A model generated the notes under the pieces. That model searched no databases. It was not told where the DNA came from and saw only the letters and a program-made list of their open reading frames with translations. The position numbers and the translations under genes are program-made. Source: Planctomyces sp. SH-PL62 (GTDB lineage: Bacteria > Planctomycetota > Planctomycetia > Isosphaerales > Isosphaeraceae). From it: DNA of 64,000 nt. Position 1 is the stretch's first letter, and every line of letters begins with the position of its first letter. Positions 31,016-38,614 of the stretch are shown here, in pieces. The DNA lies in assembly GCF_001610895.1 (NCBI RefSeq), contig NZ_CP011273.1, positions 5,642,001 to 5,706,000 on the forward strand, read 5' to 3'.

Positions 31016-31381
31016 ATGACCGCCACGATCCCCGACGAGTTCCTGGACCTCATGGCCGAGAAGTTCCGCATGCTGGCGGACCCGACCCGGCTGGCGATCC
31101 TCCGCAGCCTGATGGCGGGCGAGCGCAACGTCACCCAGGTGGTCGAGGAGACCGGCCGGAACCAGGCCAACGTCTCCAAGCACCTGAAGATGCTCTCGGA
31201 GGCGGGGCTCGTGGCCCGCCGCAAGGATGGCTTGCAGGTCTTCTACAAGCTCGACGACCCGCTCGTGGAGCGGCTCTGCAAGCTCGTCTGTGAGACGATC
31301 GTCGAGGAGACGCAGGAACAGATGGCCCGCCAGAAGAAGCTGCTCGACGGCTGGGGCGGCAAGAAGAAGGGGAAGCCCTAG
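31016..31381 (+). CDS. ArsR/SmtB-family transcriptional repressor
   Basis: A 121-residue winged-helix protein from ATG 31016. The N-terminal helices (FRMLADPTRLAILRSLMAGE) and the recognition region (NVTQVVEETGRNQANVSKHL, KMLSEAGLVARRKDGLQVFY) match the ArsR fold. The only cysteines are Cys88 and Cys92 (LCKLVCET) in the last helix, not the distant pair used by BigR/SqrR persulfide sensors, so the sensing mode is uncertain. It diverges from the sulfur operon and precedes DUF2892 and sulfite oxidase genes; repression of both units, relieved by sulfide or persulfide, is a reasonable inference. An upstream start at 30932 is less plausible. Confidence 0.87.
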   Translation: MTATIPDEFLDLMAEKFRMLADPTRLAILRSLMAGERNVTQVVEETGRNQANVSKHLKMLSEAGLVARRKDGLQVFYKLDDPLVERLCKLVCETIVEETQEQMARQKKLLDGWGGKKKGKP

Positions 31382-31475
31382 CGGAACCCTCGACGGGCTC
31401 GGGATTTGCATGATCAGAACGGCCATCACTTCGTCCTATCGGCACACAGGACAACCGCCCCGTGAGGAGGCCCCG

Positions 31476-31937
31476 ATGATTCCCACGACCGTAACCCGAG
31501 TGCCCGAGCACACCGCCGAGCATGTGAACGATGACATCCGCCGACGGACCCAGGAGGACATCGCCCGGATCGCCGCACAAGGCCCCGAGGCGATCGACCG
31601 CCGCCTGGCGGAACTCGACCGGGAGTGGGACATCGAGCGGACCCTGGAGGCCAACGCCGCCACCGTGGCCCTGATCGGCCTGGGCCTGGGGACGTTCGTG
31701 GATCGGCGGTTCTACCTGCTGCCCGCCGCCGTGGCCGGCTTCCTGCTCCAGCACGCCGTCCAGGGCTGGTGCCCGCCGATGCCGGTGTTCCGCCGCCTGG
31801 GCGTCCGCACGGCCACGGAGATCGAGGAGGAGCGGTACGCCCTGAAGGCCCTGCGAGGCGATTTCCGGGGCGTGGGCGACGGAGACGGCCGTGACCCGAC
31901 GGGCGTGGGCAAAGCGCTCCAGGCGGTCCGGCGCTGA
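31476..31937 (+). CDS. DUF2892 (YgaP-type) inner-membrane protein
   Basis: A 153-residue protein from ATG 31476 with GAGGAGG upstream. A soluble helical N-terminus (DDIRRRTQEDIARIAAQGPE, AIDRRLAELDREWDIERTLE) precedes two membrane helices (NAATVALIGLGLGTFVDRRF, YLLPAAVAGFLLQHAVQGWC) with the WCPPMPVFRRLGVRTATEIE ending typical of DUF2892 proteins. Related proteins form the membrane anchor of YgaP and are frequent beside rhodanese and sulfur-transfer genes. It lies between the ArsR gene and the sulfite oxidase gene, with a 13-bp gap to the latter, so all three are probably co-transcribed. Confidence 0.75.
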   Translation: MIPTTVTRVPEHTAEHVNDDIRRRTQEDIARIAAQGPEAIDRRLAELDREWDIERTLEANAATVALIGLGLGTFVDRRFYLLPAAVAGFLLQHAVQGWCPPMPVFRRLGVRTATEIEEERYALKALRGDFRGVGDGDGRDPTGVGKALQAVRR

Positions 31938-31950
31938 GAGGGGGCGGACG

Positions 31951-33153
31951 ATGGACGGGACATCGAGGCGGGGAATCGGTCCGGGCTTCGGGCGTCGTGA
32001 CCTGCTGCGAGGGGCCGTGGCCCTGCCGCTGGCCCAGGCCCTCGGCGGCCGGGCGGCGGCATTCGGTGCGGACGACGGCGACCGGCGTCCCACGGGGATG
32101 ATCGGCCGGCAGCGAGACCCGGAGAACCTGGAGTTCCCCTTCTCGGCCCTCGACCCCCGCCGCCCCCTGACGTCGAACGAGCAGTTCTACGTCCGCACCC
32201 ACTTCGAGGTCCCGGAGATCGGGGCGAAGACCTGGAACCTCACGGTCGAGGGCGAGGTCGAGCGCCCCTTCGAGCTGACTTTTGACGAGTTGCGACGGAT
32301 GCCCTCGCAGGCCATGACCGCCCTGCTGGAATGCTCGGGCAACGGCCGGGTCTTCCTCGAACCGCCGCAGGTCGGCATCCGCTGGGAACTGGGGGCGGTG
32401 GGCACGGCCGAGTGGAAGGGCGTTCCGCTGGCCGCCGTGCTGGAGCGGGCGGGGCTGAAGCCGAACGCCGTCGAGGTGATCCTCGAAGGGGCGGACAGGG
32501 GCGAGTTGAAGGAGCCCAACCCGAAGACGCCGGGAGTCATCCCCTACGCCCGCAGCCTGCCGCTGGCCAAGGCGAAGGCCCCCGAGGTCCTGCTCGCCTA
32601 CGAGATGAACGGCGTCTCGCTCCCGCCGAGGCACGGCCACCCCGTGCGGGCGGTGGTGGCAGGCTGGTACGGCATGGCCTCGGTGAAGTGGCTGAAGCGG
32701 ATCGTCGTGACCGACCGCCCCTTCGACGGCTACTTCCAGACGTTCATGTATTCGATCTGGGAGAGGCGGCACGGCCTCCCCACGCTCGTCCCCGTCACCG
32801 ACATCCAGGTCAAGTCGGAGATCGCCCGCCCCGCCCCCTACGAGGTCGTGCCGAAGGAGACGAAGTACCGCATGGTCGGTGCGGCGTGGGCCGGGGAGGC
32901 GGACGTGACGAAGGTCGAGGTCAGCGACGACGGCGGCCGGAGCTGGGCCGAGGCGAAGCTGACCGGCGAGCCGGTGCGTTTCGCCTGGCGGTTCTGGGAA
33001 CACGAGTGGCAAACCCCCGCTTCGCCGGGCCGCCACGTCGTCATGGCACGGGCGACGGATTCACGGGGCCGTACCCAGCCGATGAAGCGTGACCCCGACC
33101 GCCGGGATGCGGTGATCAGCCACGTCTTGCCGACCGAGGTCGAAATTCAGTGA
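31951..33153 (+). CDS. Tat-exported molybdopterin-dependent sulfite oxidase
   Basis: A 400-residue protein from ATG 31951. A Tat signal with twin arginine (GRRDLLRGAVALPLAQALGG, Arg15-Arg16) is followed by the oxidoreductase molybdopterin-binding domain. Cys128 in TALLECSGNGRVFLEPPQ ligates molybdenum, and RHGHPVRAVVAGWYGMASVK and VKWLKRIVV are further cofactor and substrate contacts. A C-terminal Mo-co dimerisation domain (VSDDGGRSWAEAKLTGEPVR, FAWRFWEHEW) completes the SorA/SUOX-like fold; no heme domain is fused. It should oxidise periplasmic sulfite to sulfate, the end of the pathway begun by SQR. The electron acceptor is not encoded nearby. Confidence 0.88.
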   Translation: MDGTSRRGIGPGFGRRDLLRGAVALPLAQALGGRAAAFGADDGDRRPTGMIGRQRDPENLEFPFSALDPRRPLTSNEQFYVRTHFEVPEIGAKTWNLTVEGEVERPFELTFDELRRMPSQAMTALLECSGNGRVFLEPPQVGIRWELGAVGTAEWKGVPLAAVLERAGLKPNAVEVILEGADRGELKEPNPKTPGVIPYARSLPLAKAKAPEVLLAYEMNGVSLPPRHGHPVRAVVAGWYGMASVKWLKRIVVTDRPFDGYFQTFMYSIWERRHGLPTLVPVTDIQVKSEIARPAPYEVVPKETKYRMVGAAWAGEADVTKVEVSDDGGRSWAEAKLTGEPVRFAWRFWEHEWQTPASPGRHVVMARATDSRGRTQPMKRDPDRRDAVISHVLPTEVEIQ

Positions 33154-33228
33154 GGCGGCTCAACGCCGGCGATTCGCCTCATGCACGCCACCGAAGCGGC
33201 CCCGCAAGTCTCGATCCTCGGCATCTCA

Positions 33229-34383
33229 TCATGAGCCCGTGGCCGACCTCCGCACGATGCGATGTCGCAGCGGTGCTGCTCCGGGCAGGCCGAAGGGGTC
33301 GTACTCGACCTCGCCGCCCCGGACCGTCGCCTCGGTGATCCGGGCGGTCGTCCAGGGCCTCGGGTCGAACAGGACCGGCTCCAGCACCCGCTCGACGACC
33401 GCCCGCAGGCCCCTGGCCCCGTTGCCCCGTTCGTGGGCCATTTTTGCGATCTCCCGGATCGCCCCGTCGGTCAGCTCCAGGTCGGTATGGCGGTACTTCA
33501 GCAGCTTGCGGTACTGGGCCAGCAGGGAGTTCGTCGGCTCCCGGAGAATCCTCGCCAGATCCTCCACGCCGAGGTCGTCGAGCGTAGCGATGATCGGCAG
33601 CCGCCCGAGCAGCTCGGGGATCAGCCCGAACCCCTCCACGTCCTCCGGCAGGACGTTATGGAGCGGATTCTCCGCCTCGTCCCCGACGGTCGATCCCGCC
33701 TGCTCAAAGCCGAAGGAGGCTCTCCGGCCAATTCTCCGGGCCACGATCTCCTCCAGGCCGACGAACGCCCCGCCGCAGATGAACAGCACGTTGGACGTGT
33801 CGAACGGGACGCAGGTCTCGCCGACAACCTTGTAGCCGCCGGAAGGTGGGACGTTCGCCACGGTCCCCTCGATCATCCTGAGCAGGGCATGCTGGACGCC
33901 CAGCCGCATGTCCTTCGTGCCGTGAACTCGATCCCCTCCGAGCTTGTCGATCTCGTCAATGAACACGATCCCCTGACGGGCCTCCGCCACGTCCCCTCCG
34001 GCCGCCATCAGTAACTTGTGAAGGACCGTCTCCACGTCGTCGCCGACGTACCCCGCCTCGGTCAACGTCGTGGCGTCGGCGACTGCGAACGGCACGTCGA
34101 GGCACTCGGCCAGGGCTCGGGCCAGGTGCGTCTTGCCCGAGCCCGACGGGCCGATCAGCAGGACGTTTGACTTCTCGATGACGACCTGCCGTAGGGAAGC
34201 GTCCGTGACGGTCGGAGCGGCGGACTCCCAGTCGAGCACGTCGAACAGGCGGACATGGTGGTTGGCGACCGCCACGGCGAGCGTGCATTTGGCCCGGTCC
34301 TGGCCGACGACCGAGCGGTCGAGGCGCTGGACGATCATCCGGGGCGTGGGCAGGGCGGCGGCGAGGCTGACGGGCTGCGACAT
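33229..34383 (-). CDS. ClpX-like AAA+ ATPase lacking the zinc-binding domain
   Basis: A 384-residue protein. It has Walker A GPSGSGKT (78-85), the pore-loop-like region LTEAGYVGDDVETVLHKLL, Walker B IVFIDEIDK, and the C-terminal small domain (EIAKMAHERGNGARGLRAVV) with sensor-2 GARGLR. These follow ClpX closely. The N-terminal Cys4 zinc domain that selects substrates is missing, and the IGF loop for ClpP binding is not obvious; VGLEEIVARRIGRRASFGF occupies its region. It is thus a divergent paralogue, perhaps acting as an unfoldase without ClpP. It stands alone downstream of the sulfite oxidase gene, convergent with it. Confidence 0.82.
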   Translation of the reverse strand: MSQPVSLAAALPTPRMIVQRLDRSVVGQDRAKCTLAVAVANHHVRLFDVLDWESAAPTVTDASLRQVVIEKSNVLLIGPSGSGKTHLARALAECLDVPFAVADATTLTEAGYVGDDVETVLHKLLMAAGGDVAEARQGIVFIDEIDKLGGDRVHGTKDMRLGVQHALLRMIEGTVANVPPSGGYKVVGETCVPFDTSNVLFICGGAFVGLEEIVARRIGRRASFGFEQAGSTVGDEAENPLHNVLPEDVEGFGLIPELLGRLPIIATLDDLGVEDLARILREPTNSLLAQYRKLLKYRHTDLELTDGAIREIAKMAHERGNGARGLRAVVERVLEPVLFDPRPWTTARITEATVRGGEVEYDPFGLPGAAPLRHRIVRRSATGS

Positions 34384-34546
34384 GCGACTCGGGCTCCGGG
34401 GAAGGGACGATCGCCGCCCCCCGAAGTGGCGGGCGGTTCCCTTCCCCGATGGTGTCGATCCGGTTCACGGCGAAGCCTCAGCCTCGGATTGGCACACCGC
34501 CCGCTCGCCGGGCCGGCTCACCCCCGGCGGTACAACGTCGAGGTCT

Positions 34547-35230
34547 CTAGGCGTCCGCATAGTACGAATCCACGGCGGGCTGGCCGGTGTAGTTCGGCCC
34601 GGCCCGGTCGTCCGCCCCCAGGTAACGATAGGGCAGGTCCACAGCCTTGCGACCACGGCAGCTCACCAGCCGCCGCCTGCGATCGTACTCCAGACCGGCC
34701 CGCCGAAGGGCGGCGGCGATTCGTCGCCCCAACGGCGAGGCGTCGGCGATCTTCAGGTTGTGAAGATCCAGGCTCGCCACGAACAGACCGTCCTCGGTCA
34801 GCCATGAGGCGGCACGGGCGATCAGGGCCAGCTTGTCGCCGACGTAGTGCAGGCCGTGGACGCAGCTGATCAAGTCGAAGCCTCGGTCGGGTCGCCAGTC
34901 GCCCAGTGAAGCCTCGACCAGCCGCAGGCGATCCTGGTCGGGATCGACCCGCCGGAACAGCCCCGCCAGGTCGACGCCGACGATCTCCACGTCCATGCCC
35001 TCATCGTGAACGATTCTGGCGGCCTCGATCAGAGCCTTGCCCGAGCCGCAGCAGAGGTCGAGCCAGCCGGCCGGGCGGCTCTCGCCCGACGGCTTCCTCA
35101 GCACGTCGAGCGGGTTGAAGCCGAGTTCCCGGTCGTAGCCGTTGGAGCCGAGGAGGCCCCGCTCCCGGTTCATCCGGCAGTTGGCGACGACCGCCGATCG
35201 CTCCAGTTCGTCGTCGTCCAGGAGGTCCAT
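34547..35230 (-). CDS. Class I SAM-dependent methyltransferase
   Basis: A 227-residue protein from ATG 35230, the start codon lying at the very end of the integrase gene. SAM-binding motif I is GWLDLCCGSGKALIEAARIV (about 55-74), the acidic motif is VEIVGVDLAGLFRR, and motif IV region DLISCVHGLHYVGDKLALIA is followed by ASWLTEDGLFVASLDL. The substrate domain is C-terminal and contains YRYLGADDRAGPNYTGQP. The target is unknown. Tight coupling with the integrase suggests it is cargo of the same mobile unit. Confidence 0.8.
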   Translation of the reverse strand: MDLLDDDELERSAVVANCRMNRERGLLGSNGYDRELGFNPLDVLRKPSGESRPAGWLDLCCGSGKALIEAARIVHDEGMDVEIVGVDLAGLFRRVDPDQDRLRLVEASLGDWRPDRGFDLISCVHGLHYVGDKLALIARAASWLTEDGLFVASLDLHNLKIADASPLGRRIAAALRRAGLEYDRRRRLVSCRGRKAVDLPYRYLGADDRAGPNYTGQPAVDSYYADA

Positions 35231-36924
35231 CAGTAGTCGTACCGTTTCATCTCACGGTAGACGGTCATGGCGGACACGCCGCACTCCCTGGCGATGGTCG
35301 GGGCCTTCTTCCCCTCGGCGATGAGCGCCCGCACCTTCTCCCGGACGGCCGCCGGCAAGTACTGTTTCACCTCCTCGGTGGGGTCGTCGGGGGCGGCGGC
35401 GAAGACCGGGGCGAAGTAGGCGTGCATCCTCCGCAGGGCATCGTGCAACCGTCCGAACGGTCGATTCCCGTAGCATTCGAGCAGGTTGTCGCCCTGAAAC
35501 GGCTGTCCGTGGGCCAGGCAGAGCGAGGCCAGGTCGTCGCTCTCACGATGCCTCAACAGGTCCGGCAGCGTGTCCCGCAGCGTCCCGAAGGGGAGGATCG
35601 GGAAGTCGGGGTCTGATTTCCGCACCCGCTTCAGGAGGCGGGTCCAGGCGTTCGCAAAGTGGTACTGGGCGTTGGTCGCATGCTCCCTGTACCAGGGCAT
35701 GCCCTCCTCGGAGACGAGAAGCAGTTCCGAGCCGATCTTCTTGGACCGCTCCAGCCCCCACCGGAGCATCCTCGCCGTCTCGGGCCATACCAGCCACTCC
35801 CCGAAGACCTCGGTCTTGGGCCGCAGGAAGCGGATGAAGCTGTCCTCGTCGGTCGAGGAGAAGTGCAGCCGCTCGGCGTATTCGTGGCGGTGGCCCAGCA
35901 GGATGTCGCCCCTGGCCAGCCGTCCCATCTCCGCCGCCCCCATGGCGCAGTTCAGACCCAGGTACAGCAGCAGCCTCTCGGTGGGGGTGGCGTGCTTGTT
36001 GATGGTCGCCAGTTGCTCGGCCGAGTATACCCGCTTGGTGATGACCGATAGCTTCCGCTCGGCGTCCGTCTTGCCGATCTTGCGATCGATGTGCCCGACG
36101 CCGCTGGGCATCCGCCAGCGGTACTTCCCGGTTCTGTCCAGCCATTTGTAGAATCGGATCAGCTCGCCGACGTGGTGGCGGGCGTTGTCCCGGCTGGTCA
36201 GCCCCCGCATCCCCTTCGGGCGGCCTCGCCAGTAGGCGGCCATCGCCGAGCAGGCGTCATGGGTGAGGGCGGAGAGGGGGATGTCGTCGTGGGCCTTCCT
36301 GAACCGCTCGACCCGAGCCAGCCGCAGTCGACCGTAAGGCGTCAGGTCGGACGTTCCCGGTCGGACGTTGTGGGCGGCGATGGACGCCTCGTAGTCGTCG
36401 AGGGCCTCGTGCAGCGAGCCGGGGATCAGTTCCTCGGGCAATGACTCCTTCGAGCCCAACGCCCCGAGTTCCCTCAGCTCGGCCTCCAGCTCCCGAATCC
36501 GGTCCTTGACCACGCCTTGCTGCCCCCGTCGGGCGGACTCGGCGTGCAGAGTCGGGTCGGACGGGATGAGGTCCAGGGACGGGAAGCGGTCCCTGTCCAC
36601 TTGGAGCATCTGGGCGTAGTCGGTCGCCGGATCTTCGATGCAGAGCTCCGGAGGCGGGGGGAAGTAGGTGATCCGATGCCGCCCCCTGGCGATCTCCTCG
36701 GCGTAGGAGAGGGCTAGCGGGGACCAGAGGTCTTCCCGGACGACCCGGCAGTTCTCGTCGTACAGCTCCCGGAGCTTGGCCAGGCGACGTTCCGCCTCCT
36801 TGCGGTCGGTCCCCAGATTGAAGCGATGCTGCCGCTTCTTCCCATCCTCACCGTGTTTCCAGCCGAGGTAAGGGCGGTAGCGGCCCTGGGGGTCGGGGCT
36901 CAGGTCACGATTTCGGCGTGCCAT
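35230..36924 (-). CDS. Divergent tyrosine-recombinase-type integrase fused to an HTH
   Basis: A 564-residue protein. A basic N-terminus (GRYRPYLGWKHGEDGKKRQH) resembles integrase arm-binding regions. A SAM-like core-binding domain follows (DKIPLSAL-type DDIPLSALTHDACSAMAAYW), then a catalytic region with LLLYLGLNCAMGAAEMGRLA, PFGTLRDTLPDLLRHRESDD, LCLAHG and ECYGNRPFGRLHDALRRM. The late His and Tyr positions are recognisable, but the first catalytic Arg is not obvious. The C-terminus carries an extra helix-turn-helix (KVRALIAEGKKAPTIARECG, VSAMTVYREMKRYDY). It lies 190 bp from a tmRNA-3'-end-like sequence, so it probably integrates there. Confidence 0.65.
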   Translation of the reverse strand: MARRNRDLSPDPQGRYRPYLGWKHGEDGKKRQHRFNLGTDRKEAERRLAKLRELYDENCRVVREDLWSPLALSYAEEIARGRHRITYFPPPPELCIEDPATDYAQMLQVDRDRFPSLDLIPSDPTLHAESARRGQQGVVKDRIRELEAELRELGALGSKESLPEELIPGSLHEALDDYEASIAAHNVRPGTSDLTPYGRLRLARVERFRKAHDDIPLSALTHDACSAMAAYWRGRPKGMRGLTSRDNARHHVGELIRFYKWLDRTGKYRWRMPSGVGHIDRKIGKTDAERKLSVITKRVYSAEQLATINKHATPTERLLLYLGLNCAMGAAEMGRLARGDILLGHRHEYAERLHFSSTDEDSFIRFLRPKTEVFGEWLVWPETARMLRWGLERSKKIGSELLLVSEEGMPWYREHATNAQYHFANAWTRLLKRVRKSDPDFPILPFGTLRDTLPDLLRHRESDDLASLCLAHGQPFQGDNLLECYGNRPFGRLHDALRRMHAYFAPVFAAAPDDPTEEVKQYLPAAVREKVRALIAEGKKAPTIARECGVSAMTVYREMKRYDY

Positions 36925-37076
36925 GGGGTCGATCTCGGTGCCATGAACCAGGCGGTCACGGCCCCCATCTTACCAGCTTATCTGACACGGCCAAGCTCTT
37001 ATCTGACACGCTATCTGACACGAAGCTCAAGTCGCAAGTCCTTGCGGAGCAGGCGAATCGACGTAAGTCAAAAAGA

Positions 37077-37110
37077 AAAGGCCCCTTGCGATTTCTCGCA
37101 AGGGGCCTTT
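37077..37110. terminator. Bidirectional intrinsic terminator
   Basis: AAAGGCCCCTTGCGA (37077-37091) and TCGCAAGGGGCCTTT (37096-37110) form a perfect 15-bp stem with tetraloop TTTC. The flanking A-run at 37068-37079 provides the U-tract on the minus strand. Confidence 0.8.
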
Positions 37111-37112
37111 CA

Positions 37113-37129
37113 GTGGAGGCGGCGGGAAT
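37113..37129 (-). other. Candidate attachment site: match to the 3' end of tmRNA
   Basis: On the minus strand the sequence ATTCCCGCCGCCTCCAC, preceded by a degenerate CGGGTGCA, matches the conserved 3' terminus of bacterial tmRNA (normally GGGTTCGATTCCCGCCGCCTCCACCA). The rest of a tmRNA is not present. tmRNA 3' ends are classical integrase targets, and the integrase gene starts 190 bp away, so this is probably one att half-site of the island or plasmid. Confidence 0.5.
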
Positions 37130-37162
37130 TGCACCCGATGCAAGGATTCCGCAACCCATTCA

Positions 37163-37324
37163 ATGGCTTGTCTTTACGGAAACCAAGGGTGCTGGTGGTC
37201 GGAAATGGGTCGGGAGGACGCGGCACGCTCGCCGGAATGGCGGGAAGTCCTGGAGAAATGGCCCCTTCTGCCGCCGCATATCGTGCAGGCAATTCTTGCC
37301 CTGGTACGTTCAGCAACACCGTAG
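37163..37324 (+). CDS. Short planctomycete-type peptide
   Basis: The frame from ATG 37163 gives 53 residues: MACLYGNQGCWWSEMGREDA, then ARSPEWREVLEKWPLLPPHI and VQAILALVRSATP. The second half (EWREVLEKWPLLPPHIVQAI) has the amphipathic pattern I associate with short proteins near planctomycete integrases. A start at ATG 37202 is equally likely. Bases 37325-37819 contain no gene I can support; composition changes to less GC-rich DNA within this stretch. Confidence 0.35.
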   Translation: MACLYGNQGCWWSEMGREDAARSPEWREVLEKWPLLPPHIVQAILALVRSATP

Positions 37325-37819
37325 TGGAGGCAATGTGCCTCCACCCTGTGTCGTGAGAATTGCAGGACAGGCTGATAACCTTGGTGATCTAGGTAGTTTC
37401 CTTTGACTTGAAGCTTGAGAAAAAATAGAGAACATAGAAAAGCTACCAAAGCGACCGAAGAGGCATCAGCCGTCTTCGGGTGATGCCTATGAGCGTCGCA
37501 ACCGAACGGCGGAGCCGGTCGGATCGCAGGTGGAAAAACCCAGGCACGGATGCCGGCCGATTCCGTTCCGGCAGGTGGCAGGGAACGCTACGCGATAAAC
37601 CGCATTACAAGCTCGTACAGAGCCAAAAGCACCTCGCGGCTGGGGTAGTAGCGGACACGCCGAAAAACCCCTTCTCAATGCCCTATAAGCCCGAATACGG
37701 GGCACTCTATCGGTGTCCCTCCCCTGTCTCTCCGTTCACGGTCAAGTGACCGGGCTGACATGGGCCGGTGGGGAAGCAGGTCCGTTAACCCTGCACTGAA
37801 CGCCAGGCGGGATGACGGT

Positions 37820-38014
37820 TCACCCTTCCGCCGGGTCGCCACCATCTGCGGTGCGATCGCGCCGTTCCAGGTTTCTTGGCTTGAGCTGCGGCAAAACGTG
37901 TCCATGCTGCGGGTGTGCATGCACGGCCTGCACCGCTTCCGAGATCTGCCTGAGCAGTTCCAGCGTCTGTGCCAGGTTCGGGTCTGCGGGGGGAAGCGGA
38001 ATCCGGTTACGCAT
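37820..38014 (-). CDS. Small hypothetical protein beside the plasmid origin
   Basis: A 64-residue protein from ATG 38014 with AGGAGG seven bases upstream. It begins MRNRIPLPPADPNLAQTLEL and continues LRQISEAVQAVHAHPQHGH with an amphipathic helix, then a basic, polar tail ending ADGGDPAEG. No domain is recognised. Its position 150 bp left of the DnaA box, reading away from the origin, suggests a plasmid backbone gene, possibly in replication control. A longer in-frame start at 38170 lacks a ribosome-binding site. Confidence 0.45.
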   Translation of the reverse strand: MRNRIPLPPADPNLAQTLELLRQISEAVQAVHAHPQHGHVLPQLKPRNLERRDRTADGGDPAEG

Positions 38015-38160
38015 GGGTAGCCTCCTGGATCGAGCGTGGCCGGCGAAGCCTATAAGGATTCTCGCGTCATGTGCCAGGGGGTGCCAGCCACGCTCGGTTA
38101 CGGCTGGCTTCCTGCGAGCGCGTGCAGGCGTAAGGACGGGGTTGCCCCTCGCCGCTCCGG

Positions 38161-38565
38161 TTATCCACAACGGTCATCCGTTAAGTAAGTTATAAGTATG
38201 ATAATACAGTTAAAACGTTAAGGGCCGTGCAAGCAATTGAACAAAATCAGGAATACGGCACTTCTTGCGCCTAATAGGCCGAGTCTTTGCGCCTAATCGA
38301 CCGTGCCTGCATGCGCCTAATCGACCGTGTGTTTTACGCTTAATCGACCGACACTATCCACAGCCGGCCTGGTTTCTCCGCCACTCTGAATCGGACTACC
38401 AGGGTGCGCCTAATAGGCCGTGCCTGCTGAATCCACGGCTCTGCGTGCCCTTTGGGCGTCGGATACGGTGTTTTCATGGGGAAAACTCCACCCAAACGCT
38501 GTTAGCCCATATACTTGAAGCGTGTATGGAGGCGAAAATCCGCCAAAACTGCGCCTAATCGACCG
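38161..38565. other. Plasmid origin oriV: DnaA box, AT-rich stretch and iterons
   Basis: A perfect DnaA box TTATCCACA lies at 38161-38169 and a near-match CTATCCACA at 38354-38362. Bases 38181-38222 are AT-rich, a likely unwinding element. Six directly oriented iterons follow (38266-38565). The repA gene lies next to them and reads towards them. This is the classic theta-replication layout. Confidence 0.88.
38266..38565 (+). repeat. Six RepA-binding iterons
   Basis: Sixteen-base repeats of consensus TGCGCCTAATMGRCCG start at 38266, 38288, 38312, 38335, 38405 and 38550. Copies 1 and 5 read TAGGCCG; copies 2, 3, 4 and 6 read TCGACCG. The first four are spaced 22-24 bases apart, about two helical turns. 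The sixth lies 50 bp from the repA stop codon. Confidence 0.9.
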
Positions 38566-38614
38566 TGCCGGGCCACTACCCCGGAGTGGGCTGAACGTAA
38601 GTACGGAGAACCGT

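Noticed and set aside
37113-37160. Complete tmRNA gene
   Set aside because: Only the last ~17 bases of the 3' end match; no tag-encoding or 5' acceptor part is present.
38266-38565. CRISPR array
   Set aside because: The repeats are 16 bp with 22-24 bp periods and share spacer remnants; they sit beside repA and a DnaA box, so they are iterons. No CRISPR-type repeat-spacer array was seen anywhere.
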